From positions 33,706,839 to 33,770,838 of the forward strand of contig OU015532.1 in assembly GCA_907165065.1 (NCBI GenBank): a DNA stretch of 64,000 bases, written 5' to 3'. Positions within the stretch are counted from its first letter, which is position 1. Every line of letters starts with the position of its first letter. Below are positions 26,447 through 40,119 of the stretch, in pieces. The notes below the pieces were generated by a model. The model saw only the letters and a program-made list of their open reading frames with translations, did not search any database and was not told the origin of the DNA. The position numbers were made by a program, and so were the translations under genes. Source of the stretch: Caprimulgus europaeus (lineage: Eukaryota > Chordata > Aves > Caprimulgiformes > Caprimulgidae).

Positions 26447-29400
26447 CTATTGTAATTATAAAGGACTAATAAGGTTGTTTATAATATAACAGTCTGACAA
26501 CCCTAAAAAATTTTCTTGAGAGCAACTTTTTTTTTTTTCTATCTTAAAGAAAAAAAAATATATAATCTTCTTGCTTTATGTTGCACTGTGTCTTTTCAGC
26601 ATTTAATTGAGAAAGCATAAAGAACTTATACCCCAAAAAACTTGTCTTAGTTTTTAAAGATAATCTGTATAATGTGCTCATTAGTAATACCTTTTGGAAA
26701 TACTCAGTAATAATGTGGCTATAGTACATTTGCACCCTATTTAATTGATGTATATAGAAATAGTAATTATGTAGTTAGAAACATTGAATTCTCTTCACAG
26801 TGTAAAAAAAAAAAATGTTGCAAAAATGTGTGGTAGAGTAATATAGTGAGCTCTGTTTCTTAGAAAAAAAATCCAAATTAAGAAAATCTTTGTGTTTTTT
26901 CTATCATAAGCATTATTAAAGTGCTGCTATAAATAGGTGTGATTATAGTGGTATTTTACATTATGTGTCAGGTTTTTACAATTGGCTTGTGATCATTTTT
27001 CCCTTCGTATGTCTTTGTCTTGCTGCTTCTTGCTTTCCTCCCCCGTATCAGCAGCATCCAGCATTACCACTTTTTTATAGGTATATATATAAGGTAAACA
27101 AAACAAAAAAAACTAAAAACCAATGGAATTTGAATGTTTGACAGAAATGTTTACCTCTCTTGTAGGGTATGTAACAACACTGTAGTACTGTCAGGCTACC
27201 ATACATCACTTAAATACCCTTAGACAGCAAAAGCAAAATCTTGACAATTCGGTAATCTCATCATGTGATTTCAGGAAGGCTTTTTTTCATATCTACAATT
27301 GAGACAAATTTATGTTGTATGTATTTATGGTTGTTAAACTCAAAATTGTGTCATTTCATTAATTTTTAACATTGTGCTCTCTTAATGACTATGAAGAAAT
27401 GTATTAAAATGCCTTAATTACAGGGCTAGAAGAAGAGAAAGCAGAAGTCTTTTTAGCATATGATCTTTCAATTGTGCACTAAAGGATAACGAGGGCATTC
27501 AAGCGTGGTTTAGATAACTGTCAGCAATAATAAAATGCAGGGTAGTTTGTAGAGCCTTTAAAGACCTTTTGGAGAAATAGATTTAATTAAAAAACAGTAA
27601 AATGGACTTTTCATTTCAAAGAAATCTAAAATGTTATAAAATTTCAGGATGTTACTGTATTGAGTAATGCATGTTTCCAAGGATGAGGAAAAATAACTGA
27701 AAATATTCTGCAGTCTACACAGCAGTGATAGCTTTATTTTGTGTGTATAGATGTACATCCTTTAGCTTTTAACACACAGACTAGGGATAGCATATTAGAG
27801 GTTATTTCAGGTTTTCTCAAGTCAGTGATTTCACTTGTTGGGGTTTTTTTAGTTTGTTATGCTTTTAGCAAGGTTGTTGTTTAATTTGTTTTTTAAAAAA
27901 ATAAAATAAACATTTAGCTTCTCAATGTAAAATTGTGTTATCACAATTACTGATGGAACAATATAACAGACATTGACAGAAGTTCATTTACGTATTTGGT
28001 AGAGTCAGCAGGCTCCTGCTCATCAAAGATGTTTATGTTATATATTGTGAAAATACATTTTAAAATATATTTTCAATTTTTGCTTTTTTCTTCTCATGTA
28101 ATCAAAAATTGCATTTGCTGGTAATGTTTTTGGTTGTGTAGTGTGTTGAAAAGTTTAATTAAGCAGTTGTTCTGCACTACTGAGTTATACCACTTCTGGC
28201 AAACTAGGAGCAACATAACTTGCATTTGGTAAGCAGTGGCTTATAAACAACATTGGCTGCTATTTTAGAGTAGTTTTGCTCCCTTGCTTAGTCTTGTGCT
28301 TTCCTGAGGAAGTTTTTGTAAGTTGTTTTCTCTCACTCTGGTGCACACACGTCAATTTCATTGACCAATTAGTTTGTCATAGCTGAGTGCCAAATGAATC
28401 TGCATGCACGTTGTCTGTGTAGCAAGGTTTTTTACAGATAAATCAGTTTCACCTAACTGCATTTTCAGCAAATGCTAAAACTCTTACAGTTTTGTAGTTG
28501 TAATTGTTGGCCTTATAAAACATGATCATGATGAAAATATTACTTCATTATTTAGGGTCTTGCTATATCCTCTAGTAAATTAAGTTTGGGTTGTTAATTC
28601 ATATCAGTATTCACTTTGTCACTGATCATAAAAATGGAAAATCATCCCTGTTCTTGGATTTGGTGATTTTTCTTTTAAGAAAAATAAAGTTTTGTTTTCT
28701 GCTTGCACACATACTTTGAAGTGGAGCACAAATCAATAGCACAGCCTCTGTGTCATAAACTGGGCAATGACTGCGTGAGAAACGTAGCTCAGATACTGCT
28801 GAGAATGTACAAATGTGTGACACTGTTCTGCATTAAAAATACCTCACTATTTTCTTCACTGCTGGGCTTCCTGAGGCTTGAGGACTCAGAACTATCCAAA
28901 AACTACAAGAACATCAGAGAGCACATTCACAATTAGCTTTGGCAACCTTTCTGTAGGTGGTGTGTGTGTTTTTGAGAAAGAAGTGCTTGACATCATGCTG
29001 TCATCAAACTCCTTTCTCTTTTCACCTGGTTGTGCCCCTTTCTTCTCACTCACCTCTCCTGATGTGGTAGGGCTGTGATAGTTGTGTTAATGTTTCTGGA
29101 GAATATACTCTACAATCTGAATCTGCAGCTGATGGGCTGCAGAATCGTTAGTTTTCATCACTTTTGTTGGACTTGTAAGTCCAATAGAAGCTCAAGTTAA
29201 ATGTTGAGTCTGCTTGCTTTCCTTTTCTAGTAGGAATTTTTTTTCTTCTCACTTAAGTTTTGTATAGTTGGGTTTTTATTACTTTGTTGCCATGTGTCAT
29301 ACCAGAGATGACTGGTTTTCAGTAGTGACTTTTTTTAAACTTTAGTACGCATGCTAAGCTCTCACTGAGTTAAAATTGTTACTGTACAGTATGTTAATTT

Positions 29401-31740
29401 TTGGCACAGTAAATTTTACTTTTCTTGTGTAATTAAGTTATTTTTAAACTTTTTTTTCTCTTGTTAAAAATCACTGTTAAAATTTCCTAGATGTAAAGAC
29501 CTCTCCTTACTGATGGCAATCCTTTATTAAAAATAGTAAAAATAGTACATTTTGTATCAGTACTTCAAAACGCTACATTCAAGAGAGAAATGTGTGTTAT
29601 CAGAGGACTGAAAGCTTAATCTGACTTCATGTAGGGCAGACTCTGGCTCCTTATGTGTTTGCCTCATCTAGCCTCAATACAAGCTGAAGGCTTCATGAAG
29701 CCCATAATAAGAAGACCAAGATAGAGTAATGGTCTTCATTTACACTGTTATACATTATGATTCTTAGTAACAAGGATTCTCATGCATTTGCCTTATGGAC
29801 AATGGACAGAGTAAGATATAATGGCTATAAATCTAGTTTTGAATCTCCATTCCATCCTTGAACTCTTTGGTACTCGCAAGCAAATTACTTATTGCTTATA
29901 TATTTAAAATTCACTACCTGTAAAAGCCTGATATTGCATCAAAATATTGTAACATCCAACTTAAAACTGATAGTGTAAATTTTATCCTAAAACTCAGGAT
30001 AAAAGATTCTACAGATACAGATATATGCATATGATCTGTTTGAGAAAATCTCTACTCTTGTAGCAAAAGTGAAAACCTAAGCACAGATCCTCTTATAACT
30101 TTCATTTACTTATCACCATTTATAGTGTCAGGGAACAGAAAAAGAATCCAGGAGTACTGTCTGCTTTGGCATAAAACATTATGAAAACAACATAAAGTTG
30201 CAGATGTTTTTTGGCTTGTGTTGAGGAGATAACGGGTAGGATTCTAGGGAAAATACAAATCATGTCAAACTACCACTCAAATCCTGCTTTTCTGCACAAT
30301 GTCCAAGGAAACAAGTTCAGAGAAAACAGTCTGTGTTCTCACTGGTATGGAGAAAGATTTCCCAGTTGTAAAAGCACACCGTACCGTCTTTTGTGGCCTG
30401 TGCTTTTCTGGCCCTTCTCTATAAAATCATCATGTGGAACTCTGAAAATTAATGCTCTTGATTGTAGGGTTATTTATTTATTTACTTACCACAGGACCAA
30501 TGGGACGTAATAGCACTAAGACCCTTAGCCTGCTCAGCCTCTGTCCTCTCCCTGGCTTGAACAAGCCACAACATTAGACTGATTCTAATTGGCATGGTTG
30601 GAGAATCCCTTTCATGTGCAGATCTCGAGAAAACATTTGCACCATCATGTAGATCTTAGAATATAAATATATGTATATAAACATATGTATGTCTGAATGA
30701 CAAAAATGTAACTAAAATATGAAATTTAAACATAATACTGTAATGTTATCTTAGTCCTTCTTGAATATATCAGTAAAATAATAGTTTAGAGTTGTGCTTT
30801 GGTGTTGATATAAACATTTCTTACACCTCTACTATAATACTCTTTCCTTGGTTTTGCTACAATACACACCAGTGAATGTGTCTGAACTGAAACTCATAGA
30901 AAAATGAACTTTTTAAACAATTGAATGTGTTAAGTTTGGTTAATTGCAGATAGGTTTAAAAAAGCTGTTAAGATCATGGGATATTTTTTTTTTACCTATG
31001 GAGAAATACACTGCACTGCATGAGTCTTTTCTATGATATGAGGGAATTTGTGTAGAACATTCCTTTCAGTAGCTCACACTGTATGCTTTAGACTATTAAT
31101 TACCTAGTCAGATTTTATTAAAGCCCATTGAGTTTTGAATAATTAAAATTGTAGCAACAGCTAAAAGGCATGAGATGTGGAATGCAGAATCTTTGCTTTT
31201 GCCAAATGTTCTTTGGCTTTTTCAAGAAGGAGCGGAGAAGTGGGAAAAACTTAAAAGTCAAGTCTGACACTTAAATATATTTGATGTAATGTGCATTTAT
31301 CTTTGCATAAAATATAAAAATTAAGTATAATAGACTGTTCTTCTACAGCAGCAATAATATTATGTGGAGAGTTTCTGGAGTGGTTGTTCATTTCAAAATG
31401 TAAAGCTGTAGAATTACAGGAGTGGCTAACTGTAGTCTGGTTTCTCTATAACTGCAAGTTAAAGGTTTCAGATATAGTGTGAGAAAAGTTTTTTATTGTC
31501 TAAATGCTATATCAAATGAATATAACTGTTTTTATATTGAAATATTCTTGTGGCCATCATGGGCATATACAGTAAAGATAAAATCATCTTTTACATAGAA
31601 TCATCTATCTAGCAGAGGTCTAGTTCTGTTTGAAGTCAGTGGAAAAACTTGCACCATCCTCAGTGCAAGTAAGCCTGTGTAATAATTTGGTTTCTTTAGA
31701 TTAAGTGATAAGATTGCAATTGTACTGAGACAGACAGTAA
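26447..31740 (+). other. Long CDIN1 intron, second part
   Basis: AT-rich, with many homopolymer runs. A slightly more complex patch lies at 28690-29080, with short open frames and no known product. Around 30486 a - strand donor-like sequence (gtg|gtaagt) follows a short open stretch, but without enough support to call an exon. No repeat element is recognised. Confidence 0.7.
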
Positions 31741-32170
31741 CTTGCAGCAAATCCAGTGAAGGGCCACAAAGATGATGAAGGGGGTTGGAGCATCTTTCAT
31801 ATGAGAGGCTAAGAGGACTTAAACTGTTTAGTCTGGAGAACAGCAAGGTCAGGGGGGACCTTACCAGGGTACATAAATACCTGATGGGAAGGAGTAAGAC
31901 ATTTGGAGCCAGCAGTGGTGCCCAGTGATGGGACAAGAGGCAATGGACACAAACTGAAATATGGGAAAATCTGATGAAACAAAAGAAAAATCTTTTTTGT
32001 TGTGAGAGCTGTCAAACATTGGAGCAGGCTGCCCAGAAAGGCTGTGAAATCTCCATCTTGGAAATGCAAAGCCCTGAGCTACTGTCTCTAGTTCGCCCTG
32101 TTTGCAGCAGGACTAGACAATCTCTAGAGGCCCCTTTTGACCTCAACTATTCAGTGTTTCTGTATGATTT
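31741..32170 (+). mobile_element. CR1 LINE 3' fragment, sense to CDIN1
   Basis: About 430 bp with the CR1 motif order: agggccacaaagatgatgaa, ggttggagcatctttcatat, tagtctggagaacagcaagg, gggaccttaccagggtacat, gaggcaatggacacaaact, ttggagcaggctgcccagaa, then agaggccccttttgacctca and a decayed tail ending tctgtatgattt. It is 5'-truncated and many differences break its reading frame, so it is an older copy than those at 46905 and 63336. The small open frames in this span, on either strand, belong to it. Confidence 0.88.
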
Positions 32171-35100
32171 TATTTAGCATTATTTTTATCTGTATTTTTT
32201 TTAAGAAAGTCACAGAGGAAACAATGTCAAAATAAGTGGGAGAAAGGGAAATCTGAAGAGCTTTAGTCCAGTAGACTGTGCTGCTCTCACATTTAATGTC
32301 AGATTTCCTAGATTAGGAAATCCTTTCTTCAGTTAGGCGAGAGAGAAAATTAGGCTGAAGGAAAAATGTTATCTACCTGTTAATGTTCCACTGAAAACTA
32401 ATGATAAGAGCTAAGCAACAATATAATATCAAAAACTAAATTAATAGCTTAAACAGTAAGAAAATGATGGAGGAATAATTGAAGGAATATAGTAAATGGG
32501 AGGTTTCTAAAATCCTGTTGATCTGGAGTTTGGGGATCAGTTCACAGCAAAGTACACTAACATAGACTTACAAAGTTAGCAGTAACTGCCGACAGATCCT
32601 AATATGTTAAAGGTTGTAATCTTTTGAAAAAAGTTGGTTGGCTTTCCTGTTGGCCCTCCTATCAACTTTAACCTCCAACCTTCTCCGGCATGTATCACTA
32701 CAAATAAAACTGCTGAGGTTTGACAAGAGGATATAAAGTCACTAGGCCATCGCACAGAGATCTCTACATGATTTTCTTTAACCTTAAGCTTAAATGAACA
32801 CTGCTTTAAGTCAGGGTTTTTAATAAGAAGTCATAAACAGTCACCCATATCGCTTTAGTTTTAATAATTACTGTTTTAACAGAGAAGAGAAGAAATATAC
32901 ATAGTAAATTATGTTTGACAACTGGAATTTAGTGGTTTTGTTATTGGTTGTCTGTGACCATTACATGAATTGCTGTTCTTCATTTTAATGTATACTTTTT
33001 CATGCAAGCTGCATATGATACTGATATAAACAAGGCATTTGTGTACAGTGTTATAAATGAATTTTTAGCTCTTGATTAAGGCAAACCAGATGACAAAAAT
33101 AACTTACGTGTTTGTATTTACCAATGTCAGAATAATAATCTTTAAATCTGTAGTCACCTATGATGATTTTGGATTTTCTTCCTCCATAATTTTTTATGTG
33201 ACTTTACACAATACCTTTTAAGAATCTAGGAACTATGCAGGCCATACTTACTAATTTTTTTATTATTATTATTATTATTCCACTCCTGAAAGCTGCCTGT
33301 ATAATGTTTCCATTTTGCTGGGCAGTGGCCATCCAAAGTATTAACTCTTGCAGAGTCTCTATTCTCATGACCAACTTATCTCTGAACATAGGCTGTACCT
33401 TACTGAAACTGTATTACCGTCCTAAAATTATATTTCTTTCCAGTTTAAAATCATACCAATTTAAAATTCAGATTTCTCTTTTGCAGCCTGTTATCTCCAT
33501 GACAAATTTTATGGTGTTGTCTAATAGTTCTCTTCATACTTTTTGTTGCTCTTAGGTTGTCATCTTTTACACTCACCCATACATTTTCTCTGAGTGATTA
33601 CTTCAGGGACTGTGTAAGCAATCCCTTCTAAAGTCTTTCCTTTCTGTGCCCAAGTTCCTCTCCTTGTATGAGCCGTTCATCTCCCAACAGACTCTACTTT
33701 TTGTCAAAGCCCACTTTCAGTGATTAGAAAAGTAGTGCTCTTAATCTGATGACATACATAGATCTTCCATTCTTAGTTATGTTTTCTATGTATTTTTAGG
33801 CTTTCTTCACAAGCATAACTACCAGATACTGGGGAGCATTCTTTCTTTTTCTTTTTTTTCTTTTTCTTAAATAGGTTGCAGCATACTAGTCTCAATAGGC
33901 TACGCATCTTGCCTTTCTACTGGTTCCAGTTTGCTAAAACATTTTAATTGGTTATCAGTTATCCTTAATTTATTAAATGTAGGCTTATTACATAAATGCT
34001 TTTCAGTCATAATTGCAGTATTTTACTGTGTGTAATCTGGGCCTGTGTTTCTCCTCTGTGTTTGGATTGTATCTTAAGTGGTCCATAGAAAGCAGTTAAG
34101 GAAAACAAACCTTTTGTATGTAAGTTTATATTCATTAAACATACTGGAAAACTGTTAGGCATTTACAAGTTGTAAAAGACAAATACTGATCTACACACTT
34201 ATCCTGGAAGAATGCAGAGCAGACTTTGCTTAGATTTCTGGTGCTACTTGTATTCTCGGAAACAGTGAATGTTGCTCTTTTTCAAAGCGTACAGTGTGTA
34301 AATTTTGGAAGTTAACTATTCCTGGAAGATTAAGGGCTGATAGAATGCTGATAAGAGGAAGTTTTTGAAAAGCTAAATGTAGTTTAGTTACTTCTTTCTT
34401 CCAGAAGGACCTTAGACTGCGTGATTTAATATCATATCAAGAGAAGAATAATTTAGATGAAAATGTGTTGTGAGTGAATTTGATGACACCATGCCTTTCA
34501 CCCTATAAAAACCCGTACATCCCTGATTTTGAGTATAAAGAGAATACTAATCTTCAGGTGATGATGCTTCTATTTTCCTCTGCAAGTGAGAACATTCAGC
34601 ATGATGTCAGTCTGTGTTCCTTTAATATTTCCCTTAGCATTTAACACCCATCATCATCAGTAAATGGGCAGATAGCCAACTAGAAAGGTACAGGTGACTT
34701 CAACCTGAGAAGACAGGTAAGATTAATTGTCAAATGAGTTAAAATATTAATAAATTAAAACAAGAATTGTTGACTTCTAACTTTCTTTCCTCTTTTAAGA
34801 CCACTTATGTCATGTTCAGAAGAATGTGATATAGTGCGCCAGCAAACCCAGAGTATAAAAAACAGCTTTGAGGTATTAAAGGTCTAGCTGGTGCTAGCAG
34901 AGATTTCTGATACTTTTTATGTAAACAACATCAGTTACCACATTGCTTATCAAACCATGTAGGAAAATGCTTTCTGCTTCTGAAAGTTACAGGATGGTCA
35001 CAGCAGACAGGGGTACCGACTCCTGTGGTGGCACTAGGAGAGGATTACCCCTTGTATTAAGCTGTTACACTGATTCACTTGGAAATGCTGTCTGGACACT

Positions 35101-36989
35101 TTCAGTGTAAGAGTGTATTTGTGGTGGGAAAATTACTGTAATCTCAACACACTCAGTTAAGACTTCAGTATCATCCTCAAGTAACAATGTATGTAGAAGT
35201 GGCAGAACTGAAATATGAGTATCAAATTATTAATTGAGGGGTGATTAAGTTAGCATGTGATATCCATAGGAAATGTTCAGAGAGCTTTGTAATGGGTATA
35301 ATAGCAATGATTAGAAGAAGGAATGCTGATCCCTTCATGCATGAAATAGTTTATCCCACTATGGAGCCCAGGAAACTAATAAAGCTTCTGTGGACCAAAG
35401 CCACAGAGGCTTATTTTGACCAGATTAAGACATTTTCTAGAAATGCTTGCCTTTTTTTTCTTTTTGTTTTGCGTGGCTTAGGGAATGGGGAAATGAGCTG
35501 TTACATCAGAAAAGTCCAGTAGTAAAAATTATTTTAGAGTTACTCTTATCACAGTAGATCAATGATTATCCTTGCCTTTTTAAAAAAATGCAAATTTTTA
35601 CCATGTTTAAAAATGTGAAAATAGTTTAATTCACCTTTTTCATTTTTTTACAATGATTTTTATTGACCCCAAAATACCTGTGATTCAGGAAATGTGAGCA
35701 TAAATTAGTCTGATTAGGGACTGGTTAGAGACATGGAAATAGATCAGCAGAATGTAAAGCACCTATTGCACATATGTCTCGATAATGTCTGTAAATATTT
35801 CTACATGAAACACACACATGAGGATTACAAACTCTTATTTTTCAAAATGTTTATACCATTTCAATCTATTCTTTTTTAGAAATTTCTCTATCAAAAGAGT
35901 TTTTAAGAAAAGTAAATGCCATAAATACACCATGGGACAATAGACAGTATCTAAGCACTTCTCACATTTCTTGTATGTATACTATGTGGTTTTTTCTTTC
36001 AAACCATAGTTAGCAAAAGTTCACGGTGTAAATCTAATTATATGTTGTTTGTATCAGAATGAAAAAAATGTAATATGCTGTGTAATTTAAAACATCAGCA
36101 TTGTGAGTTGCTGATATTTTCCATTGGATGTGAATACCAAGTTGAATGTTCAAACTGTTTTTAATGAGATAGCATTTGTTTTAACCTATCAATATATAAT
36201 TGCTGAATATGGGTGCCATGTAATTGCTTTATCCCAAAAGAATGGGACAAACTCAAAACCTGAAAGAAAACTTCAGCGGGACCTAAAGGTCAAGTTTCTC
36301 TTCCATGTCCTAAAATTAGTAAAGAGGAACTCTTCAGTGTTAATAAAGAAGTTTGAGAATAAATTGGAATAGGAATCACCTTTACTGCTTTCCCTCCTTT
36401 ATACCACAATTCTAAGGAAATCTCTAGGTCCAGGATTCATTATCTAAGTTTTCATAGGATTTAACTAAACTTCATCCCAGCTAATGAGGCATGTTGTGAG
36501 ATAAATTGGTATCATATCTGCCATTTCCATGGGAAAAAAAATGCAGGCAACAATCCTGCTGTATTTTTCAGGTATACTCATCTTTTTTACCTAGGGCAAA
36601 CTTGCACTATACAAAGATTAAATTTTATGCTTTCAACATAAATGTTTCCAAGTATTTTTAACAAGTGGAATTAAATAGAGGTACAACCATGTTATCCATG
36701 TGTAGGAATGAATAACTGTTTTAAGTTATATGTTAAAAACATACAAGCATTGCTTTGGCTTAAATTATTTTATGCAAATAATTATCACATACTAGCATTT
36801 GTTTACCAATGACTATTTAAACTTTCATTGTCTCCTGAATTCAAAAGTAGAAAACCTCTTGCAGCCTGTGGGCCAAGGGTTAAAATCACAGAAATAGCAA
36901 AAGGAAAAAAAAAAAAAATGTCCTCACACATTTATAGTTTTCACATCTCACACCTTTCTTTTTTTTCTACGGTTAATGGCAGAAGGAGT
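32171..36989 (+). other. Long CDIN1 intron, third part
   Basis: AT-rich, no gene recognised. It holds a (TAT)n tract (33261-33279) and a long C/T tract ending in an acceptor-like aaatag (33841-33876). A modest open frame at 36124-36372 lacks splice context and resembles no protein I know. Confidence 0.7.
33261..33279. repeat. (TAT)n microsatellite
   Basis: Nineteen bases of uninterrupted TAT repeat after a T6 run. Confidence 0.9.
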
Positions 36990-37340
36990 AATTTAACTGA
37001 GGTTTTAATGCTCTTTTTGAGGTAAAGAAACTCCACCTAACTCCTGTGATGAGCTGTAATTCCACCTCTTGTGTCAGTGGCTCCTAATGTAATCATCCCG
37101 TTTGTGACAGCTTGTTTGCCAGGCTTGGCTTCAGAAGTACACGATGTTGTTCTTTAGAGATGGCTAGGAGTCCAGTTAATTGAAAAGTTCACAAGAAACC
37201 TTTTAAGACTAAATTCTAAAAGTACTGTAGGTGCTAATATTATATGCGCATACTCTGGGATTGGCTGTTACTCATGGTCAGAGCTTTATTTTACAAATTC
37301 AATTCAACCTGATGACCTTGTGTTGCATAAGAAAATTCTA
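36990..37340. promoter_or_regulatory. Candidate conserved non-coding element
   Basis: A stretch of higher complexity than its surroundings, without repeats or long homopolymers. It includes TAATG and AATCA homeodomain-type cores and a MEIS/TALE hexamer TGACAG at 37105-37110. Texture alone suggests constrained non-coding DNA. In vertebrates the MEIS2 regulatory domain extends into CDIN1 introns. Conservation is not tested here. Confidence 0.35.
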
Positions 37341-38559
37341 AAAAGAACCATTTCATTGGAGATACACTGTCTTGTAAATCCACTAACAAAAATGGTTTCA
37401 TAAATGAAATCTTGGTGACCATCAAAAACTGAAGGAAAGTGATTTCAATCACTTGTGCAAACTAGGAACACTCAAAAGTGAAATGCCTATGCATTGTTTC
37501 GTTTTGTTTGTCCTTTGCAAAAGATGGGATGTTTAATGCAAAAAATTGCATCATCAAATTTTAAATTTGAAACTTGTTAATTTAATTAATCATATATGTA
37601 ACTTTCAGGTTACTGTGGTAACATTAACTCATGCATTTTTCAGGTACCTTAAATAAGAGTTCTGAACAGTCTTGACTAATCATCAAAATACTGTATGCAA
37701 AGTAGGTAAATTAATATTAGGACAAATTGTGGACTCAATTCAGCACAGTGATTGGTTTAAGTTCCTAACTGAAACGGTTTGCCCATGATTTTGGTACTTA
37801 AGACATTTATATACATATAGTGGAATTTCTGAACATAGCTATCAGAAGTGCTAATAAGTATAATGTTATTAACTGTGTCTTTAAAACCTGCTGATATGAA
37901 AATACAGTCTCCCCATTGTCATCATCTTTATTATATTGCCACTATATTTATTATATAGTGGATCCAGCTCTTGGGGATGTGTGTTTTAATGCATCTAGAG
38001 ATTTTTGAAGTGCAGATGAGATGAATGTTTAATTATGAAGGTGCAGAGACGAACAGAATTGATTATGGAATAGGAAATTGTATAAAACTATGAGCTCTAT
38101 TTATGTCTCTTCTGGGTGCAACTGTTGCAGGTTTGGGTGGAAGAGAGGGTTTGCTTCTTAAGACATAGGAATATTCCATATGCAATTTTTAACCTGAAAG
38201 GCTAAACTGATTTTCTGTTTTAAAATCTGAAGTTACAGGAGATATAACTTCAAAGTGAATCAGAGCTATGTTTATCCCTCTTATATGTCAGAGTTTAAGT
38301 GCAATGTTTTATGTATACAGTCATCATGACAGTTAAAAAGGCTATAAAGAAAAGCAATTATATAATTGCTTTAAAGAATTAAGTAGCACGGATAAAGGCT
38401 TTTAGAAACTAGAGAGCAGTTTTAATAATTATATCACCTGAAGTCAAGCTGCAAAATTATGTCCTAATTATTTGCAATAAGTAATTATCTATAAAGTTAC
38501 AAGCTTTGAAAGATTTTATGGGAGAGTGGGGGAATTCTTTGATTATTTTTTTTTCCCAC

Positions 38560-39300
38560 ACACTATAAAACAACACCCCATCATTTTCTATTTTAGCAGT
38601 TTCCACAACTTAAACATTAAATTCTTATTGTTGCTTTCTGTTATGTTAGTAGTGTGTGTTTTGCAATTCTAATCTTCACGTTTTTCTTTCTTTATCACCG
38701 AAGTAGGCCTTTTGAAGCCAGGGAATTTTTCATAGCAATATTGACAGTGTTCGCATTTGCATGATGACAGCCAAGGAATGGAGCAGTAATTTTTGAAATT
38801 GCAGAAGTATTTAGAACACTGATAAAAGCTGAAATATATTTTTGATGGATTGAAGTTAAGCATACATGATTTTTCCTGCTGTCAAAAGGCTCTGAATTTA
38901 GTGAATATTTGCCTGCTGTGAGAATGCAAGATTAACATCACAACCATCACCCGGGCACCCAAACCCTGCAATTTAATAGCTTTTTAGGTTCTTTCCTTTT
39001 TCTAAACAGCAATTAATCTCATTTTAGTACAATTTTCTCGTTTCTGAAGTCGCTCATTGAATCGCTGTTTTGTTCATATTTGGCTTCAGCTCCTCTGCAT
39101 AGTCATTAAAGTCCCAATTAATGTCACCTTTAGCTGAAGAGTACTCATTTTTATTGAGAAAATGACAGTTGCTGCCATGAGTAGTGCAGTGTAATATACA
39201 TTAATTGCCCTGTAACACTGGTAATTACGAGTTTTTCAAGCCTCTCAGTAAACTGTCATGCCTAGACAAGACTGTGCTAAAATAGATTACTCATTAGGGA
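38560..39300. promoter_or_regulatory. Candidate enhancer-like conserved element A (MEIS2 domain)
   Basis: Dense homeodomain-type and TALE motifs with little low-complexity sequence. A POU octamer ATTTGCAT (38755-38762) is immediately followed by TGATGACAG (38762-38770), a PBX/MEIS-like composite. TGACAG also occurs at 38742-38747 and 39163-39168, and its reverse complement at 38879-38884 and 39253-39258. Several AATTA cores lie around 39010-39225. An open frame on the - strand (38669-38863) lacks splice sites and protein character. Long-range regulation of MEIS2 is the most likely role by position. That is inference. Confidence 0.45.
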
Positions 39301-40119
39301 GACCTGTCCTGTTTTCTGGTGGGTTCTTAGTGTTGGTTTAAAAAAAAATCTTGAGTTTGAACAAATAGTTGCCAAAAGCAATTTCCTACAACAACATGTC
39401 TGTGTTCAGTTTTTCAGCCATCACTTAAGCCTGTGGTCAGCAAACAGACAGGGTGCTGTGGACTCTAGGGATGTCAAGATTTCAATGTTTATTTAGGTGG
39501 ATCACAAGGATAAGCTTAGCAATTCGCAATTCAGTGCTTAATATGGATGTTATTAAAGCTGCCTTTTCCAGTGTTGTGTTTATAACAGGTCTACCTGACA
39601 TTTTAAAAGAGCAGTCAACATTATCAGTATTTTATGCCCCAAAAGACTTTAACACAGTACTACAAACTGTCCAGTGAGTTGGAATTACTAAATCTATTCT
39701 CAAATAATTATTGGGTAGGAACAGCAGAGATTATGTTGTAGATTATGTGGCATAATTATCCGATCTTTCAGGAGCTGTATGGCATTGCAAGGTGTATTTA
39801 AAAAAAAAAATAGAAAAAATATGTGGAGAGAATTTGGTTAAGATTGTGACCCCCTCTGAAAATCAGGCTTTATATTGTCCAAAGATCTACCTGCTGATTG
39901 ACTTGGGATATGGTGGGAAGCAAGTGTTCTTAATTTCAGACAGAATGTATTTCACTGCTTCTTCTTTCTGTCTCTCATATTTTATGTTTGTTTTTAGGGA
40001 TAAAGTAATCTCCTTTAAAGCTCATTGCAGCACTGAACTGACAAAAGAAAACCTTTGTTTTATCTTTGTTATAACACCTGCTTTAGGCAATCTGCTCTTT
40101 TGCGCTCTCTCTAAATGAA
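39301..40119 (+). other. Intron between candidate elements A and B
   Basis: Two modest + strand open frames (39453-39677, 39792-40118) fall here. Neither resembles a known protein, and no splice pair supports them. A run of ten A lies near 39801. It may be part of one larger constrained block with its neighbours. Confidence 0.5.

Noticed and set aside
30486-30580. Antisense donor-like gtaagt with a short open stretch
   Set aside because: The acceptor is unclear and the open segment is only about a dozen codons.
31601-32177. Several open frames on both strands
   Set aside because: They lie in or overlap an old CR1 copy, and the true CR1 frame there is broken.
33841-33876. Long C/T tract ending aaatag, like a splice acceptor
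   Set aside because: No open exon or donor follows, and it does not precede the expected CDIN1 sequence.
36124-36372. 82-codon open frame with lysine-rich end
   Set aside because: AT-rich composition explains the lysines. No known relative and no splice or promoter evidence.
38130-38160. tgttgcag followed by gtttgggtgg, resembling an acceptor plus the start of the last CDIN1 exon
   Set aside because: After Phe-Gly the codons are Trp-Lys-Arg and a stop soon follows. It does not resemble the expected C-terminus.
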